A stretch of 42,602 nucleotides of DNA from Pseudomonadota bacterium (lineage in GTDB: Bacteria; Pseudomonadota; Gammaproteobacteria; Burkholderiales; SHXO01). The stretch spans positions 1 to 42,602 of the forward strand of contig JAEZCG010000200.1 of NCBI GenBank assembly GCA_023430065.1, given 5' to 3'. Made by a program: the position numbers and the translations under genes. Below the pieces are notes generated by a model. That model worked only from the letters and a program-made list of their open reading frames with translations. It did no database searches and had not been told where the DNA came from. Below, piece by piece: positions 1 to 12,280 of this stretch. The number at the start of each line of letters is the position of its first letter. Position 1 is the stretch's first letter.

Positions 1-8
1 GGGCAAGA

Positions 9-31
9 CGCGGCCCGTGCGCCGGGCCGCG
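9..31 (-). terminator. Hairpin downstream of dapD, likely terminator or processing site
   Basis: A perfect 9-base-pair GC-only stem with a 5-base loop lies just beyond the dapD stop on the minus strand. No U-rich tract follows, so it may be a weak terminator or a 3' stabilising hairpin before the next gene off the window edge (dapE would be usual). Confidence 0.4.
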
Positions 32-45
32 GGCCACGGGGGCGG

Positions 46-867
46 TTAGACGCCGCGCAGCAACTCGTTGATGCTCGTCTTTGCGCGCGTTTTGGCGTCG
101 ACCTGCTTGACGATCACCGCGCAGTACAGGCTGTACCTGCCGTCGGCCGAAGGCAGGTTGCCCGATACCACCACCGAGCCGGGCGGGACGCTTCCATAGA
201 GGGTCTCGCCCGTTTCGCGGTGGTAGATGCGCGTGCTCTGCCCGATGTAGACGCCCATCGAGATCACCGACCCTTCACCGACGATCACCCCTTCGACGAT
301 CTCCGAACGGGCGCCGATGAAGCAGTTGTCCTCGATGATGGTGGGATTGGATTGCAGAGGTTCGAGCACGCCGCCGATGCCCACCCCGCCCGAGAGGTGC
401 ACGTTCTTGCCGATCTGCGCGCAGGATCCGACGGTGGCCCAGGTATCCACCATCGTGCCCTCGTCTACATAGGCGCCAATGTTGACGTAGGAGGGCATGA
501 GGACCACGTCGCGCCCGATGAAGGCACCGCGGCGCACCGCCGCGGGCGGCACGACGCGAAACCCGCCGGCCTTGAAGTCGTCGATGCTGTAGTTCGAAAA
601 CTTGGCCGGCACCTTGTCGAAGTAGTTCGTGTAGCCGTCGCGGATCACGCCGTTGTCCTCGAGGCGGAAGGAGAGCAGCACCGCCTTCTTGACCCACTGG
701 TGCGTGATCCACTGACCGCCGCGCTTTTCCGCCACGCGCAGGGTGCCCGCGTCGAGCCCGGAGAGCACCTCGGCGACGGCGGCACGCACGCCCGGCTCGG
801 CGGTCCCGGGCGAGAGCTGGGCGCGGTTCTCGAAGGCGGTCTCGATGACGGACTGCAGCTGGGACAT
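46..867 (-). CDS. dapD: 2,3,4,5-tetrahydropyridine-2,6-dicarboxylate N-succinyltransferase
   Basis: DapD transfers a succinyl group from succinyl-CoA to tetrahydrodipicolinate in the succinylase branch of diaminopimelate/lysine synthesis, a cytoplasmic step that feeds peptidoglycan. The product is 273 residues, close to the 274 of E. coli DapD. It has an N-terminal helical part (start MSQLQSVIE), then a left-handed beta-helix of hexapeptide repeats (for example [20 protein letters not shown] and [16 protein letters not shown]), and a C-terminal tail. I chose the internal ATG at 865-867, because the longer reading frame adds 22 residues that overlap dapC and match nothing in the family. It lies 14 bases after dapC on the same strand, so the two are probably co-transcribed. 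Confidence 0.97.
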   Translation of the reverse strand: MSQLQSVIETAFENRAQLSPGTAEPGVRAAVAEVLSGLDAGTLRVAEKRGGQWITHQWVKKAVLLSFRLEDNGVIRDGYTNYFDKVPAKFSNYSIDDFKAGGFRVVPPAAVRRGAFIGRDVVLMPSYVNIGAYVDEGTMVDTWATVGSCAQIGKNVHLSGGVGIGGVLEPLQSNPTIIEDNCFIGARSEIVEGVIVGEGSVISMGVYIGQSTRIYHRETGETLYGSVPPGSVVVSGNLPSADGRYSLYCAVIVKQVDAKTRAKTSINELLRGV

Positions 868-881
868 GTCGGATCCTGTCG

Positions 882-2078
882 TTAGGCGAAGCGGGTGTAG
901 AACTGCGCGAGGCGTCGAGCGCCTTCGAGGCACTGGGCGGGAGCGGCCACCAGCGCCACGCGCGCGAAGCCGCGCCCGGGATTGACCTGGTGCGCCTCGC
1001 GCGCGAGGAAGCTGCCGGGCAGCACCGTCACATTACAGGTTTCGAACAGCTGGCGGGCGAACTGCGCATCGTCTCCGGGCGTGGGCAGCCAGAGGTAGAA
1101 CGCGGCCTGCGGCATCTGCACGGGTGCGACCTCGCGCAAGATGGTCACCGCTGCCTCGAACTTCTCGCGATAGAGGGCACGATTGGCCTGGACGTGCGTC
1201 TCGTCGGACCAGGCGGCGACGCTGGCTGCCTGGACCGCGAGACTCATGGCGCTGCCGTGGTAGGTTCGGTAGAGCAGAAAGCTCTTCAGCAGGCGGGCGT
1301 CGCCGGCGACATAGCCCGAGCGCATCCCCGGCACGTTGGAGCGCTTGGACAGGCTCCCGAAGCTCACCAGTCCGCGGAAGTCGGTGCGCCCGAGGCGCTG
1401 CGCCGCCTCCAGTCCTCCCAGCGGAGGTGCGGATTCGTCGAAGTAGATCTCCGAGTAGCATTCGTCGCTGGCGATCACGAAGCCGTGTCGGTCGGCCAGT
1501 TCGAACAGCCGCCGCCAGTCTTCCAGATCCATGACCGTGCCGGTCGGATTGCTCGGAGAGCAGACGTAGATCAGCTGCGTGCGAGCCCAGACGGCATCGT
1601 CGAGCTGACCGAAGTCCACGCGAAAACCATCCTTCTGCAGCTGGTTGAGGAACTCAGGCTGGGCGCCGGCGAGCAGCGCGGCCCCCTCGTAGATCTGGTA
1701 GAAAGGATTGGGCATCACCACGCGCGCGCCGGGTCGGCTGCGGTCGACCACCGTCTGGGCAAACGCGAACAGCGCCTCGCGACTGCCGTTGACCGGCAGC
1801 ACCTGGGTGGCGGGGTCGAGTGCATCGAGATTGTGTCGACGGCGCAGCCACTGACCGATGGCGCTGCGCAAACGCTCGCTGCCCAGCGTCGCCGGGTAGC
1901 TCGCCAATCCGTCCAGGTTGTCCGCCAGTGCCTGGCGGATGAATTCGGGTGTGTCGTGCCTGGGCTCGCCGATCGATAGGTTCACCGGCGCGAGGTCGGA
2001 CGGGGGCTGCGCGTCCTTGAACAGCGTGGCGAGCTTCTGGAACGGATACGGTTGCAGCCGGGAGAGGTCCGGGTTCAT
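882..2078 (-). CDS. dapC: Succinyldiaminopimelate transaminase, class I/II PLP aminotransferase
   Basis: This 398-residue fold-type I aminotransferase makes N-succinyl-LL-2,6-diaminopimelate from the keto acid using glutamate, the step after DapD. Visible are the SNPTG segment (about residues 175-180), the [11 protein letters not shown] region (203-213) and the PLP-binding lysine K245 in [15 protein letters not shown]. The opening residues [16 protein letters not shown] are typical of DapC rather than generic aspartate aminotransferases. Pairing with dapD supports the assignment. The ATG at 2076-2078 faces a divergent transporter gene across 74 bases. A general aromatic or ArgD-like transaminase is the main alternative, but the context argues for DapC. 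Confidence 0.92.
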   Translation of the reverse strand: MNPDLSRLQPYPFQKLATLFKDAQPPSDLAPVNLSIGEPRHDTPEFIRQALADNLDGLASYPATLGSERLRSAIGQWLRRRHNLDALDPATQVLPVNGSREALFAFAQTVVDRSRPGARVVMPNPFYQIYEGAALLAGAQPEFLNQLQKDGFRVDFGQLDDAVWARTQLIYVCSPSNPTGTVMDLEDWRRLFELADRHGFVIASDECYSEIYFDESAPPLGGLEAAQRLGRTDFRGLVSFGSLSKRSNVPGMRSGYVAGDARLLKSFLLYRTYHGSAMSLAVQAASVAAWSDETHVQANRALYREKFEAAVTILREVAPVQMPQAAFYLWLPTPGDDAQFARQLFETCNVTVLPGSFLAREAHQVNPGRGFARVALVAAPAQCLEGARRLAQFYTRFA

Positions 2079-2093
2079 TTATCCTCGACTGGT

Positions 2094-2130
2094 GTCGACC
2101 CGGCGCCTCGGCGCAGTCGGGCAGGTCGAC
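2094..2130. repeat. Imperfect dyad in the dapC/transporter divergent region
   Basis: GTCGACC at 2094-2100 is mirrored by GGTCGAC at 2124-2130. Inside them GCGCC (2103-2107) faces GGCGC (2110-2114) across two bases. It lies wholly between divergent start codons, so it could be an operator or a hairpin in a 5' leader. No protein can be assigned to it. Confidence 0.45.
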
Positions 2131-2152
2131 GAATTATAAGGGCAGCCACTGC

Positions 2153-3031
2153 TTGAAGAACGTCAACGCCACCGCCATCGGAGGCCTGCTCACCGGCGCA
2201 CTGGTCTGGGGACTGATCTGGTACCCGTACCGGCTGCTCGAGGAGGCGGGTGTCTCGCCCGCCACCGCAACCCTGGCCTCCTACGCCGTCGCACTCGGGC
2301 TGTCGCTCGTGCTGTTCCGCGACCAGCTGCGCGGACTGTTGCGCGCCGATTGGCTGCTGCTGGCGATCGCGCTCAGTTCGGGATGGACCAATCTCGCCTA
2401 CGTTCTGGGGATGGTGCACGGCGAGGTCATGCAGGTCCTGCTGTTGTTCTATCTGGCACCGCTGTGGACCGTCTTCTTCGCGCGTCTGCTGCTGCGCGAG
2501 CGCGCGGGCCTGGTGGGTCTGCTCGTGGTACTGCTGTCGTTGGCTGGGGCGATGCTCATGCTGTGGACGCCCGGGCTCAGACTACCCCTGCCCGACAGTG
2601 CGGCGGAATGGTTCGGGCTGACGGCGGGCATCACCTTCGCACTGGCCAACGTGCTCATCCGCAAGGCAGCCCACCAGAGCATCCGCCTGAAGGCGGTTGC
2701 GGTATTCGCGGGCGTCGTCGTGGTGGCGCTTGCGGTCCTGCCGTTCGAGGGTGCGTTCGCCGCCTCCGCTGCGGCGGCGCCCGCTTCGCTGCTGCTGGTT
2801 GCCGGCATCGGCGTGGTGCTGCTGGTGGCAAATCTCGCCGTGCAGCACGGATTGACGCACATCGCAGCCAACCAGGCGATCGTGATCCTGCTCTCGGAAC
2901 TGATCGTGGCAGCCGTATCGGCGTATGTCCTCGCCGGTGAATCGATGCACTGGAATCAGTGGCTGGGCGGGGTGTTGGTCGTCGCCGCGACGCTGCTGTC
3001 AGGACGACTGGGCGAACACGGCACAGGCTGA
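2153..3031 (+). CDS. EamA/DMT-superfamily transporter
   Basis: The 292-residue protein is almost entirely hydrophobic and has the ten-helix pattern of drug/metabolite transporters, with two EamA halves (about residues 5-140 and 150-290). The second half starts near the short polar segment DSAAEWFGLTAG. The family exports or imports amino acids, metabolites or drugs; the substrate cannot be read from sequence. It starts at TTG (2153-2155) with only a weak upstream purine stretch, and a TATAAG box at 2135-2140 could be a -10 element. It is divergent from dapC, which raises but does not show a link to amino-acid export. The stop is 130 bases before the smc start. Confidence 0.85.
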   Translation: MKNVNATAIGGLLTGALVWGLIWYPYRLLEEAGVSPATATLASYAVALGLSLVLFRDQLRGLLRADWLLLAIALSSGWTNLAYVLGMVHGEVMQVLLLFYLAPLWTVFFARLLLRERAGLVGLLVVLLSLAGAMLMLWTPGLRLPLPDSAAEWFGLTAGITFALANVLIRKAAHQSIRLKAVAVFAGVVVVALAVLPFEGAFAASAAAAPASLLLVAGIGVVLLVANLAVQHGLTHIAANQAIVILLSELIVAAVSAYVLAGESMHWNQWLGGVLVVAATLLSGRLGEHGTG

Positions 3032-3161
3032 TTGAAGTCAGCGGCAGCGCGATTCGGTTACACTACGCGGCGCGTTGTGCGTCGTGGCGCGCCGAAGGCG
3101 GCGCCGCCCGGATCGCCGTCCCATTCCCGGGCGGCCGCAACTCCTCGTCTCGGTCGGTCAA

Positions 3162-6100
3162 TTGCGCCTCACTCACGTCAAGCTCGCGGGCTTCAAGTCC
3201 TTCGTCGACCCCACGCACATTCCCGTGCCGGGGCAGCTGGTCGGCGTCGTCGGTCCCAACGGTTGCGGTAAATCGAACGTCATCGACGCGGTGCGCTGGG
3301 TGCTCGGCGAGTCCTCGGCCCGCCACCTGCGCGGCGAGACCATGCAGGACGTGATCTTCAACGGCTCAGCCGGCCGCAAGCCCGCCAACCGAGCGAGCGT
3401 GGAACTGGTCTTCGACAACAGCCTGGGCAAGGCCGGCGGCGCGTGGAGCAAGTACGCGGAGATATCGGTCAAGCGTGTGCTCGAGCGCAACGGCGAGTCG
3501 TCCTACTACGTGAACAACGCCCACGTCCGCCGCCGCGACGTGGCCGACATCTTCCTGGGGACCGGCCTGGGCGGGCGCGCCTACGCCATCATCGAGCAGG
3601 GGATGATCTCGCGCATCGTCGAGGCCAAACCCGAGGAACTGCGCACCTTCCTCGAGGAAGCAGCGGGAATCTCCAAGTACCGCGAGCGGCGCAAGGAGAC
3701 CGAGGCGCGGCTCGAGGACACGCGCGAGAATCTCGCGCGCGTGGACGACGTGCTGCAGGAACTCGCCAAGCAGCTCGAGCATCTGGAGGGGCAGGCCGAA
3801 GTCGCGGCGCGTTTCCGGGAGCTGGAGGCGACGCTGCGCACCACCCAGCATCTGCTCTGGTACCTGCGTCGGCAGGAGGCTGCGACCACGCGCACGCGCG
3901 TGCAGCGCGATCTGGAGCAGACCGGGGTGGATCTGGAAGCGGAGATTGCCCGGCTGCGCGAGACCGAGAGCCGGGTCGAGACGCTGCGCGTGGCGCACTA
4001 TGCAGCGAGCGATTCGGTGCACGCCGCGCAAGGGGCGCTGTACGAGGCGAGCGCGGACAGTGCACGGCTGGAGCAGACAGTGCAGCACCTGCGAGAGAGC
4101 CGGCGTCGCGTCGAGAACCAGATCGCGGGACTGCTGCGGGAGCAGGGCGAGGGGGCGCAGCAGCTCGATGGGTTGCAGGCGAGCGTGGCGCAGCTGCGCT
4201 CGTCGCTGGACGATGCATCGGCTCAGCTGGAGGCGTGTCGCGAGCAGGAACGCGACGAAGCGGAGCAGCTGCCGGCGGCGGAGCAGGTTTTTGCCAGCTC
4301 GCGTGCGGAGGCGGAGCGCCTGACCGGCGAGCTCGCCCGTCATCGGCAGGAGGAGCAGGTCGAGCTCACACGGCGCGGTCATGCGGCCAAGGTGCTGGCG
4401 CAGCTGCAGCAGCGGCGCGAGCGGCTCCTCCAGGAGCAGGACGAACTCGAGGACGTGGACCGCAGCGAACTCGAACGGCTGAGCGCGCAACTGTCCGAGC
4501 TGGACTTCCAGTTGCGCGACCGACGTGATGCCCTGGCGCAGGCCGAGGCAGCCATCCCGGCCCTGGAGCAGGCGCACCGCGAGACGACCGACTCGGCCGA
4601 TGCGGTGGCGCGCGAGCTGGGTGCGCTGGATGCGCGCAGGACCGCACTCGAGCTGCTGCAGAAGCAGGTCAGCCGCTCGGGCGAGATGCACGCGTGGCTG
4701 GATGAGCATCAGCTCGACAGCCTCGGGCGCCTGTGGCAGGGGATGCGCATCGAAGCCGGCTGGGAGGACGCCTTGGAGGCGGTGCTGCGCGAACGTCTGA
4801 ACGGCATCGCGCTGGACGACCTGGAGCGCGCCAAGAACTGGCTGCAGCATCCGCCGCCCGGAAAGGTTTCGTTCTTTCTCCGGCAGCCGGGTGAAGTCGC
4901 AACCCCGGCATCGGGCAGACGCCGGCTGGCCGATGCGATCACTTGCACGGACGCGGGCGTGGCGGCCGTGCTGGGTGAATGGCTCGAGAGCGTGTACTTG
5001 GTTGCGGATCCGGCGGAGGGGTTTGTCCAGGCGCGCACGCTCGAGCGCGGGGAAATCGTGGTCTGTCCCCAGGGTCACGTGTTCACGCGCAGCAGCGTGA
5101 GTTTCCACGCGGCCGACTCGGAGATCCACGGCATCCTCTCGCGCCAGCGCGAGATCGAGGAACTCGAGCACGCCCGACACGGGCTGGAACGGCGTACGGC
5201 GCAGGCGCGCTCCGCCGTCCTGGAGGCGCAGGCGGAGCTGGATCATGCACGTCAGTCGCTGCAGCGGCTGCGGCAGGAGTCGGAGCAGGTGCAGCAGCAG
5301 CGCCACGACCTGCAGATCGAACAGGTACGTCTCGCACAGCAGGCCGAGCGCATCGGGCATCGTCGCACCCAGATCGCGGCCGAAGTGGCGGAAATCGACG
5401 CCGAGCACGCACGCGAGACCGATGTCCAGGAGCGTGCGCTGCGCCACCTCGAAGAGTTGGTCGCGCGACTGCAAGAGATGGAGGCGCTTCTCGCGAGCGC
5501 GCGTGCCGCGCACGAGCAGGCCGGTCGTACGCTCGAGGCGCGCCGGATCGGCGCGCAGGGCGCCGCACGGCGCCTGCAGGAGGCCATCTTCCACCACCGC
5601 GCCCTGGAACAGCGCATCCACGACGCCGAGGGACAGATCCGCGGGCTGTCCGACAAGGCCGCGCGCCTCGAGGAGTCGCTGCAAGCGTTGCAAGGCGAAC
5701 TGGCGGAACTGGACGAGGCACCGGTGCAGGCGCAACTGGACCAGGCGCTGGGACGGCGCGTGGAGCGGGAGCAGGCGCTCAACGCGGCGCGCGAGCGACT
5801 CGACGAGGCCGAGCGCGTGCTCAAGGAGGCCGAGCAGCAGCGCATGGCCAGTGAACACAAGATCGGCCCGCTGCGCGAACGTAGCAACGATCTGCGGCTC
5901 AAGGAGCAGGAAGCGCGCATTGCAGAGGAGAACTTCGCGGCCCAGCTCGCCGAGGCGAGCGCCGATGAGCCGGCGCTCGCGGGCATGATCGAGAAGGGCA
6001 TGCGCGCGGGCGCGCTGCAGGGCGAAATCAACCGACTCAACGAGGAGATCGGCGGGTTGGGGGCGGTGAACCTCGCGGCACTGGAGGAGCTGACCAGCGC

Positions 6101-6680
6101 GCGTGAGCGCAAGGTGTTCCTCGAGGCGCAGTCGCGCGATCTGCACGAGGCGGTGAGCACCCTCGAGAATGCGATTCGACGCATCGACCGCGAGACGCGC
6201 GAGCGCCTGCAGGAGACCTTCAACGCCGTCAACGAGAGCCTCGGACAGCTGTTCCCGACCCTGTTCGGCGGCGGCGAGGCGCGCCTGCTGATGACGGGCG
6301 AGGAGATCCTCGATGCCGGCATCAACATCATCGCCCGCCCGCCGGGCAAGCGCAACGCCTCGATCCACCTGCTCTCGGGAGGCGAGAAGGCGCTCACTGC
6401 GCTTTCCTTGGTATTCTCGTTGTTCCAGCTCAACCCCGCTCCGTTCTGTCTGCTGGACGAGGTGGACGCGCCGCTGGACGACAGCAACACCGTGCGCTTT
6501 TGCAGGCTGGTCAAGCAGATGGCGCAGAACACGCAGTTCATGTTCATCAGCCACAACAAGATCACCATGGAATTGGCCGAGCAGCTGGTCGGCATCACGA
6601 TGCCCGAGCAGGGCGTCTCCAAGGTGGTGGCGGTGGACATCGAAGAGGCGATGCGCATTACCGAGGAGGCGGCCGCGTAA
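3162..6680 (+). CDS. smc: Chromosome partition protein SMC
   Basis: SMC is the ATPase subunit of the bacterial condensin that organises and segregates the chromosome. The 1172-residue reading has the full plan: N-terminal head with Walker A GPNGCGKS (residues 31-38), a long Glu/Gln/Arg-rich coiled coil (about 165-500), a hinge (about 510-650), a returning coiled coil (about 660-1000), and a C-terminal head with signature LSGGEKAL (from 1071) and Walker B CLLDEVDAPLDD (from 1096). I prefer the TTG at 3162, because family members begin MRLTHVKLAGFKSF. The longer frame from 3075 adds 29 Arg-rich residues without family support. No scpA/scpB is in the window. It heads the smc-zipA-ligA group. Confidence 0.97.
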   Translation: MRLTHVKLAGFKSFVDPTHIPVPGQLVGVVGPNGCGKSNVIDAVRWVLGESSARHLRGETMQDVIFNGSAGRKPANRASVELVFDNSLGKAGGAWSKYAEISVKRVLERNGESSYYVNNAHVRRRDVADIFLGTGLGGRAYAIIEQGMISRIVEAKPEELRTFLEEAAGISKYRERRKETEARLEDTRENLARVDDVLQELAKQLEHLEGQAEVAARFRELEATLRTTQHLLWYLRRQEAATTRTRVQRDLEQTGVDLEAEIARLRETESRVETLRVAHYAASDSVHAAQGALYEASADSARLEQTVQHLRESRRRVENQIAGLLREQGEGAQQLDGLQASVAQLRSSLDDASAQLEACREQERDEAEQLPAAEQVFASSRAEAERLTGELARHRQEEQVELTRRGHAAKVLAQLQQRRERLLQEQDELEDVDRSELERLSAQLSELDFQLRDRRDALAQAEAAIPALEQAHRETTDSADAVARELGALDARRTALELLQKQVSRSGEMHAWLDEHQLDSLGRLWQGMRIEAGWEDALEAVLRERLNGIALDDLERAKNWLQHPPPGKVSFFLRQPGEVATPASGRRRLADAITCTDAGVAAVLGEWLESVYLVADPAEGFVQARTLERGEIVVCPQGHVFTRSSVSFHAADSEIHGILSRQREIEELEHARHGLERRTAQARSAVLEAQAELDHARQSLQRLRQESEQVQQQRHDLQIEQVRLAQQAERIGHRRTQIAAEVAEIDAEHARETDVQERALRHLEELVARLQEMEALLASARAAHEQAGRTLEARRIGAQGAARRLQEAIFHHRALEQRIHDAEGQIRGLSDKAARLEESLQALQGELAELDEAPVQAQLDQALGRRVEREQALNAARERLDEAERVLKEAEQQRMASEHKIGPLRERSNDLRLKEQEARIAEENFAAQLAEASADEPALAGMIEKGMRAGALQGEINRLNEEIGGLGAVNLAALEELTSARERKVFLEAQSRDLHEAVSTLENAIRRIDRETRERLQETFNAVNESLGQLFPTLFGGGEARLLMTGEEILDAGINIIARPPGKRNASIHLLSGGEKALTALSLVFSLFQLNPAPFCLLDEVDAPLDDSNTVRFCRLVKQMAQNTQFMFISHNKITMELAEQLVGITMPEQGVSKVVAVDIEEAMRITEEAAA

Positions 6681-6743
6681 CGGCAGCACGACGGCGCGGC
6701 GGACTTGCCAGGACAACAGAACCGGATTCGAAGCGGCAGGGTC

Positions 6744-8003
6744 ATGGGTGAATTGCAGATTGCGCTGTTGATACTGGGTGCGATGGTCATCATCGCGGTC
6801 ATCGTCTACAACCGTGTCCAGGAAGCACGCTTCCGGGAACGCGCCGAGGACGCCTTCGCACCGGCGAACAAGGAGGCGTTGCCCGATGCGCCGCTGCCGC
6901 GGCCTGCGCATGAGCGCATCGAGCCGCAGTTCCAGGGCGCGGACGTCCCGGAGCATGACCCGCAGGAGCCGCGTGCGACGGTCGCCCTGCCACCGACCCC
7001 GGAGGATGTCGCCGCGGTGCGCGAGGTGCTGAAGACCGAAATAGAACCGGAACCGGAGCCGGAATCGGAATCGGAATCGGAAACGATAGCGGAGGCGGAG
7101 GCCGCGTCGCTGCCTCCTGTGCAGCCGGTTGCGACGTCAGCCGAGGAGGTGCCGGTCTCGGTGGCCGCCGAGCGCGAAGACGAGTCGACGCAGGCCGATG
7201 CCCTATCCTACGCGGCACGCATCACCGGGCATGAACCGTTGCCGGCAGCCGCGCTCGACCAGATGCTGCGCGCCATGATCGGACAGACCGGCAGGGTGCT
7301 GGTGGAAGGTCGCGCGAGGGCCGGTGGCCCATGGATGCCGCTGGAGGCGGGACATGTGCCGGACGATGTGCGCGAGGTGCGCGCATCGCTGCAGCTGGTG
7401 GACCGGCGCGGCATGGTCACCCAGCATGACATCGCACAGTTCCAGAGCGCAGTGGCGCGATGCGCAGGTACGGCGCGCGCCAGTTCGAACCTGCCGCAGG
7501 CCGAACCGTTCCTCGCGCGCGCGCGCGAGCTCGACAGGTTCTGCGCAGAGGTCGACGTGGTAGTCGGGATGAACGTCGTGGCCCCGCGTGCACGGCCCTT
7601 CACGGGCACCCGTGTCAGAGGCCTGATCGAGGCGGCCGGGTTCAAGTCGGACGAGGCGCGCTTCGTCTACCTCGACAATGCCGGGAACCTGCGCTTCTCG
7701 CTGGAGAACCAGGACCAGACTCCGCTCACCGCGGACGCGCTGCGCAGCGCGCAGGTCAACGGCCTCACGCTGCTGCTGGACGTGCCGCGCCAAGTGGACG
7801 GCCTGGCGACGTTCAATCAGATGGTGCAGGTCGGTCGGCAGCTGGCCCAGTCACTCGGCGGCACACTGGTCGACGACAACGGTGCGCCGGTGACCGACGC
7901 GGGCTTGGAGCAGATCCGCAACCAGTTGCGCGCGATCTATCGCACCATGGAGTCGCACGGCATGCCGCCGGGTTCCGCGCTGGCCGGTCGTCTGTTCGGC
8001 TGA
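6744..8003 (+). CDS. zipA: Cell division protein ZipA-like, FtsZ-binding membrane anchor
   Basis: ZipA tethers FtsZ to the inner membrane at midcell. The 419-residue product has one N-terminal membrane helix (about residues 3-23, LQIALLILGAMVIIAVIVY), a long Pro/Glu/Ala-rich linker, and a C-terminal FtsZ-binding domain (about 275-405). Within the domain, PFTGTRVRGLIEAAGF and VYLDNAGNLRFSLEN fit the ZipA_C family. The ATG at 6744 puts the helix at the N terminus; an upstream in-frame start would add 13 polar residues. The linker carries a Glu-Pro/Glu-Ser run encoded by seven tandem hexamers. It sits between smc (63-base gap) and ligA (12-base gap), the usual betaproteobacterial order. Confidence 0.9.
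   Translation: MGELQIALLILGAMVIIAVIVYNRVQEARFRERAEDAFAPANKEALPDAPLPRPAHERIEPQFQGADVPEHDPQEPRATVALPPTPEDVAAVREVLKTEIEPEPEPESESESETIAEAEAASLPPVQPVATSAEEVPVSVAAEREDESTQADALSYAARITGHEPLPAAALDQMLRAMIGQTGRVLVEGRARAGGPWMPLEAGHVPDDVREVRASLQLVDRRGMVTQHDIAQFQSAVARCAGTARASSNLPQAEPFLARARELDRFCAEVDVVVGMNVVAPRARPFTGTRVRGLIEAAGFKSDEARFVYLDNAGNLRFSLENQDQTPLTADALRSAQVNGLTLLLDVPRQVDGLATFNQMVQVGRQLAQSLGGTLVDDNGAPVTDAGLEQIRNQLRAIYRTMESHGMPPGSALAGRLFG
7044..7085 (+). repeat. Seven tandem GAAnnG-type hexamers inside zipA
   Basis: Seven hexamers (two GAACCG, one GAGCCG, three GAATCG, one GAAACG) run in frame and encode alternating Glu with Pro, Ser or Thr in the ZipA linker. Copy number could change without a frameshift, altering only linker length. 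Confidence 0.8.
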
Positions 8004-10927
<2,924 letters not shown>

Positions 10928-10934
10928 GTACCCC

Positions 10935-11483
10935 ATGCCGGATCGAGCGCGCGCCTGGCAGATCCTGCGCGAGGCGGACCTGGTGTTCGACGCGGAGAGC
11001 GTGCGAGCGGCCGTCGAGGCGTTGGCCCGCGAAATCACCGGGCAGCTGTCCGAGGCGTATCCTCTGGTCCTGTGCGTCATGGGTGGCAGCGTCGTGTTCA
11101 CGGGGCAGCTGCTGCCCCTGCTGCGTTTCCCGCTCGATTTCGACTATTTGCACGTCACCCGCTACGATGGAGCGATCCACGGCGGGTCGCTGTCTTGGAA
11201 GGTGCTGCCGCGCCATCCTGTCGCCGGTCGCACGGTGCTGGTGCTGGACGACATCCTCGACGAGGGGCACACGATGCTGGCGATTCGCGAGCGGCTGCTG
11301 GGCGAGGGCGCCCGCGCATTCCATTGCGCGGTATTCGCCGACAAGGACATCGGTCGCACCAAGCCGCTGCAGCCCGACTTCCGCGGTGTGACGCTGCCTG
11401 ACCGTTACGTGTTCGGTTTCGGCATGGACGTCGAAGGCGCCTGGCGCAACCTGCCCGAGATCTATGCCATGCGCGGCAGCTGA
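10935..11483 (+). CDS. hpt: Hypoxanthine/guanine-type phosphoribosyltransferase
   Basis: A 182-residue type I phosphoribosyltransferase that should convert hypoxanthine or guanine plus PRPP to IMP or GMP. The PRPP-binding motif VLVLDDILDEGHT carries the acidic pair D105-D106, and the CVMGGSVVFTGQLL segment forms the PPi loop. VFGFGMDVEGAWRNLP near the C terminus is typical of the HPRT purine-binding end. I chose the ATG at 10935, seven bases after galU; an upstream in-frame start lies deep inside galU. The next gene encodes a phosphorylase predicted to release hypoxanthine, which supports a salvage role and hypoxanthine as substrate. Which base it prefers is not provable by reading. Confidence 0.9.
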   Translation: MPDRARAWQILREADLVFDAESVRAAVEALAREITGQLSEAYPLVLCVMGGSVVFTGQLLPLLRFPLDFDYLHVTRYDGAIHGGSLSWKVLPRHPVAGRTVLVLDDILDEGHTMLAIRERLLGEGARAFHCAVFADKDIGRTKPLQPDFRGVTLPDRYVFGFGMDVEGAWRNLPEIYAMRGS

Positions 11484-11533
11484 GCCGCGATACCCCGATC
11501 CGCGCTGCGCGCTCATCCACGACCACACCCATC

Positions 11534-12280
11534 ATGCTCGGAATCATCGGCGGCACCGGCCTGACGCAACTCGCGAACCTGGAGGTCACGCGCAGAGAGG
11601 TGGTTCGCACCCCGTGGGGAGAGCCGTCCGGTGCGCTCACGTTCGGCCGCATCAACGGTCGGGACGTGATCTTTCTCGCCCGGCACGGGTATGGTCATAC
11701 CATCCCCCCGCACATGGTGAACTACCGTGCCAATATCTGGGCCCTGCAGGCGCGCGGTGCAACCCACGTGGTGTCGGTGGCCTCCGTAGGCGGTATCCGT
11801 GCCGATCTCGGTCCCGGGGTGATCGCCCTGCCGCACCAGATCATCGACTACACCTGGGGCCGCAAGTCGACCTTCTACGAGGGCGACGAGCGCGGTGTCG
11901 TGCACGTCGACTTCACCCACCCTTATTCGTCCGACCTGCGCGCGCGCTGCCTGGCGGCGGCGAAGTCGGCCCATCAACCCCTGGTGGAAGGCGGAGTGTA
12001 TGCCTGCACGCAGGGGCCGCGCCTGGAGACGGCAGCGGAGATCGACCGCCTGGAAGGCGACGGGGCCGACATGGTGGGCATGACCGGGATGCCGGAAGCC
12101 GGGCTCGCGCGCGAACTGGAACTTGCCTACGCCACGATTGCCGTGGTCGCCAACTATGCGGCCGGAAGAGCCGCTAGCAGCGAAGGTATCCGCATGGACG
12201 AGATCAACGCCACCCTGCAGACCGCACTCGGCAAGGTGCGACGCATCATCGACGAACTGGTCGTCATCCATGGCAGTTAG
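11534..12280 (+). CDS. S-methyl-5'-thioinosine phosphorylase (MTAP/PNP family)
   Basis: A 248-residue trimeric-type nucleoside phosphorylase. It opens with the phosphate site GIIGGTGL, followed by [18 protein letters not shown] and the methionine-rich [16 protein letters not shown]. Where methylthioadenosine phosphorylases carry two aspartates in a TDYD-type motif that recognise adenine, this protein reads ANYAAG (N207, A209). That pattern is the one of methylthioinosine phosphorylases described from Pseudomonas, so the likely reaction is methylthioinosine plus phosphate to hypoxanthine and methylthioribose-1-phosphate. A methylthioadenosine deaminase would have to be elsewhere. The neighbouring hpt fits this. 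Its stop overlaps the def start. Confidence 0.87.
   Translation: MLGIIGGTGLTQLANLEVTRREVVRTPWGEPSGALTFGRINGRDVIFLARHGYGHTIPPHMVNYRANIWALQARGATHVVSVASVGGIRADLGPGVIALPHQIIDYTWGRKSTFYEGDERGVVHVDFTHPYSSDLRARCLAAAKSAHQPLVEGGVYACTQGPRLETAAEIDRLEGDGADMVGMTGMPEAGLARELELAYATIAVVANYAAGRAASSEGIRMDEINATLQTALGKVRRIIDELVVIHGS

Noticed and set aside
3032..3064. TTGAAG and TACACT as a possible smc promoter
   Set aside because: The spacer is 21 bases, too long for a normal sigma-70 promoter; TACACT alone is not enough.
3366..6956. A 1196-codon open frame antisense to smc
   Set aside because: It mirrors the smc coding frame almost exactly, is rich in Leu, Arg and Gln as antisense of high-GC coiled-coil genes always is, and shows no domain motif.
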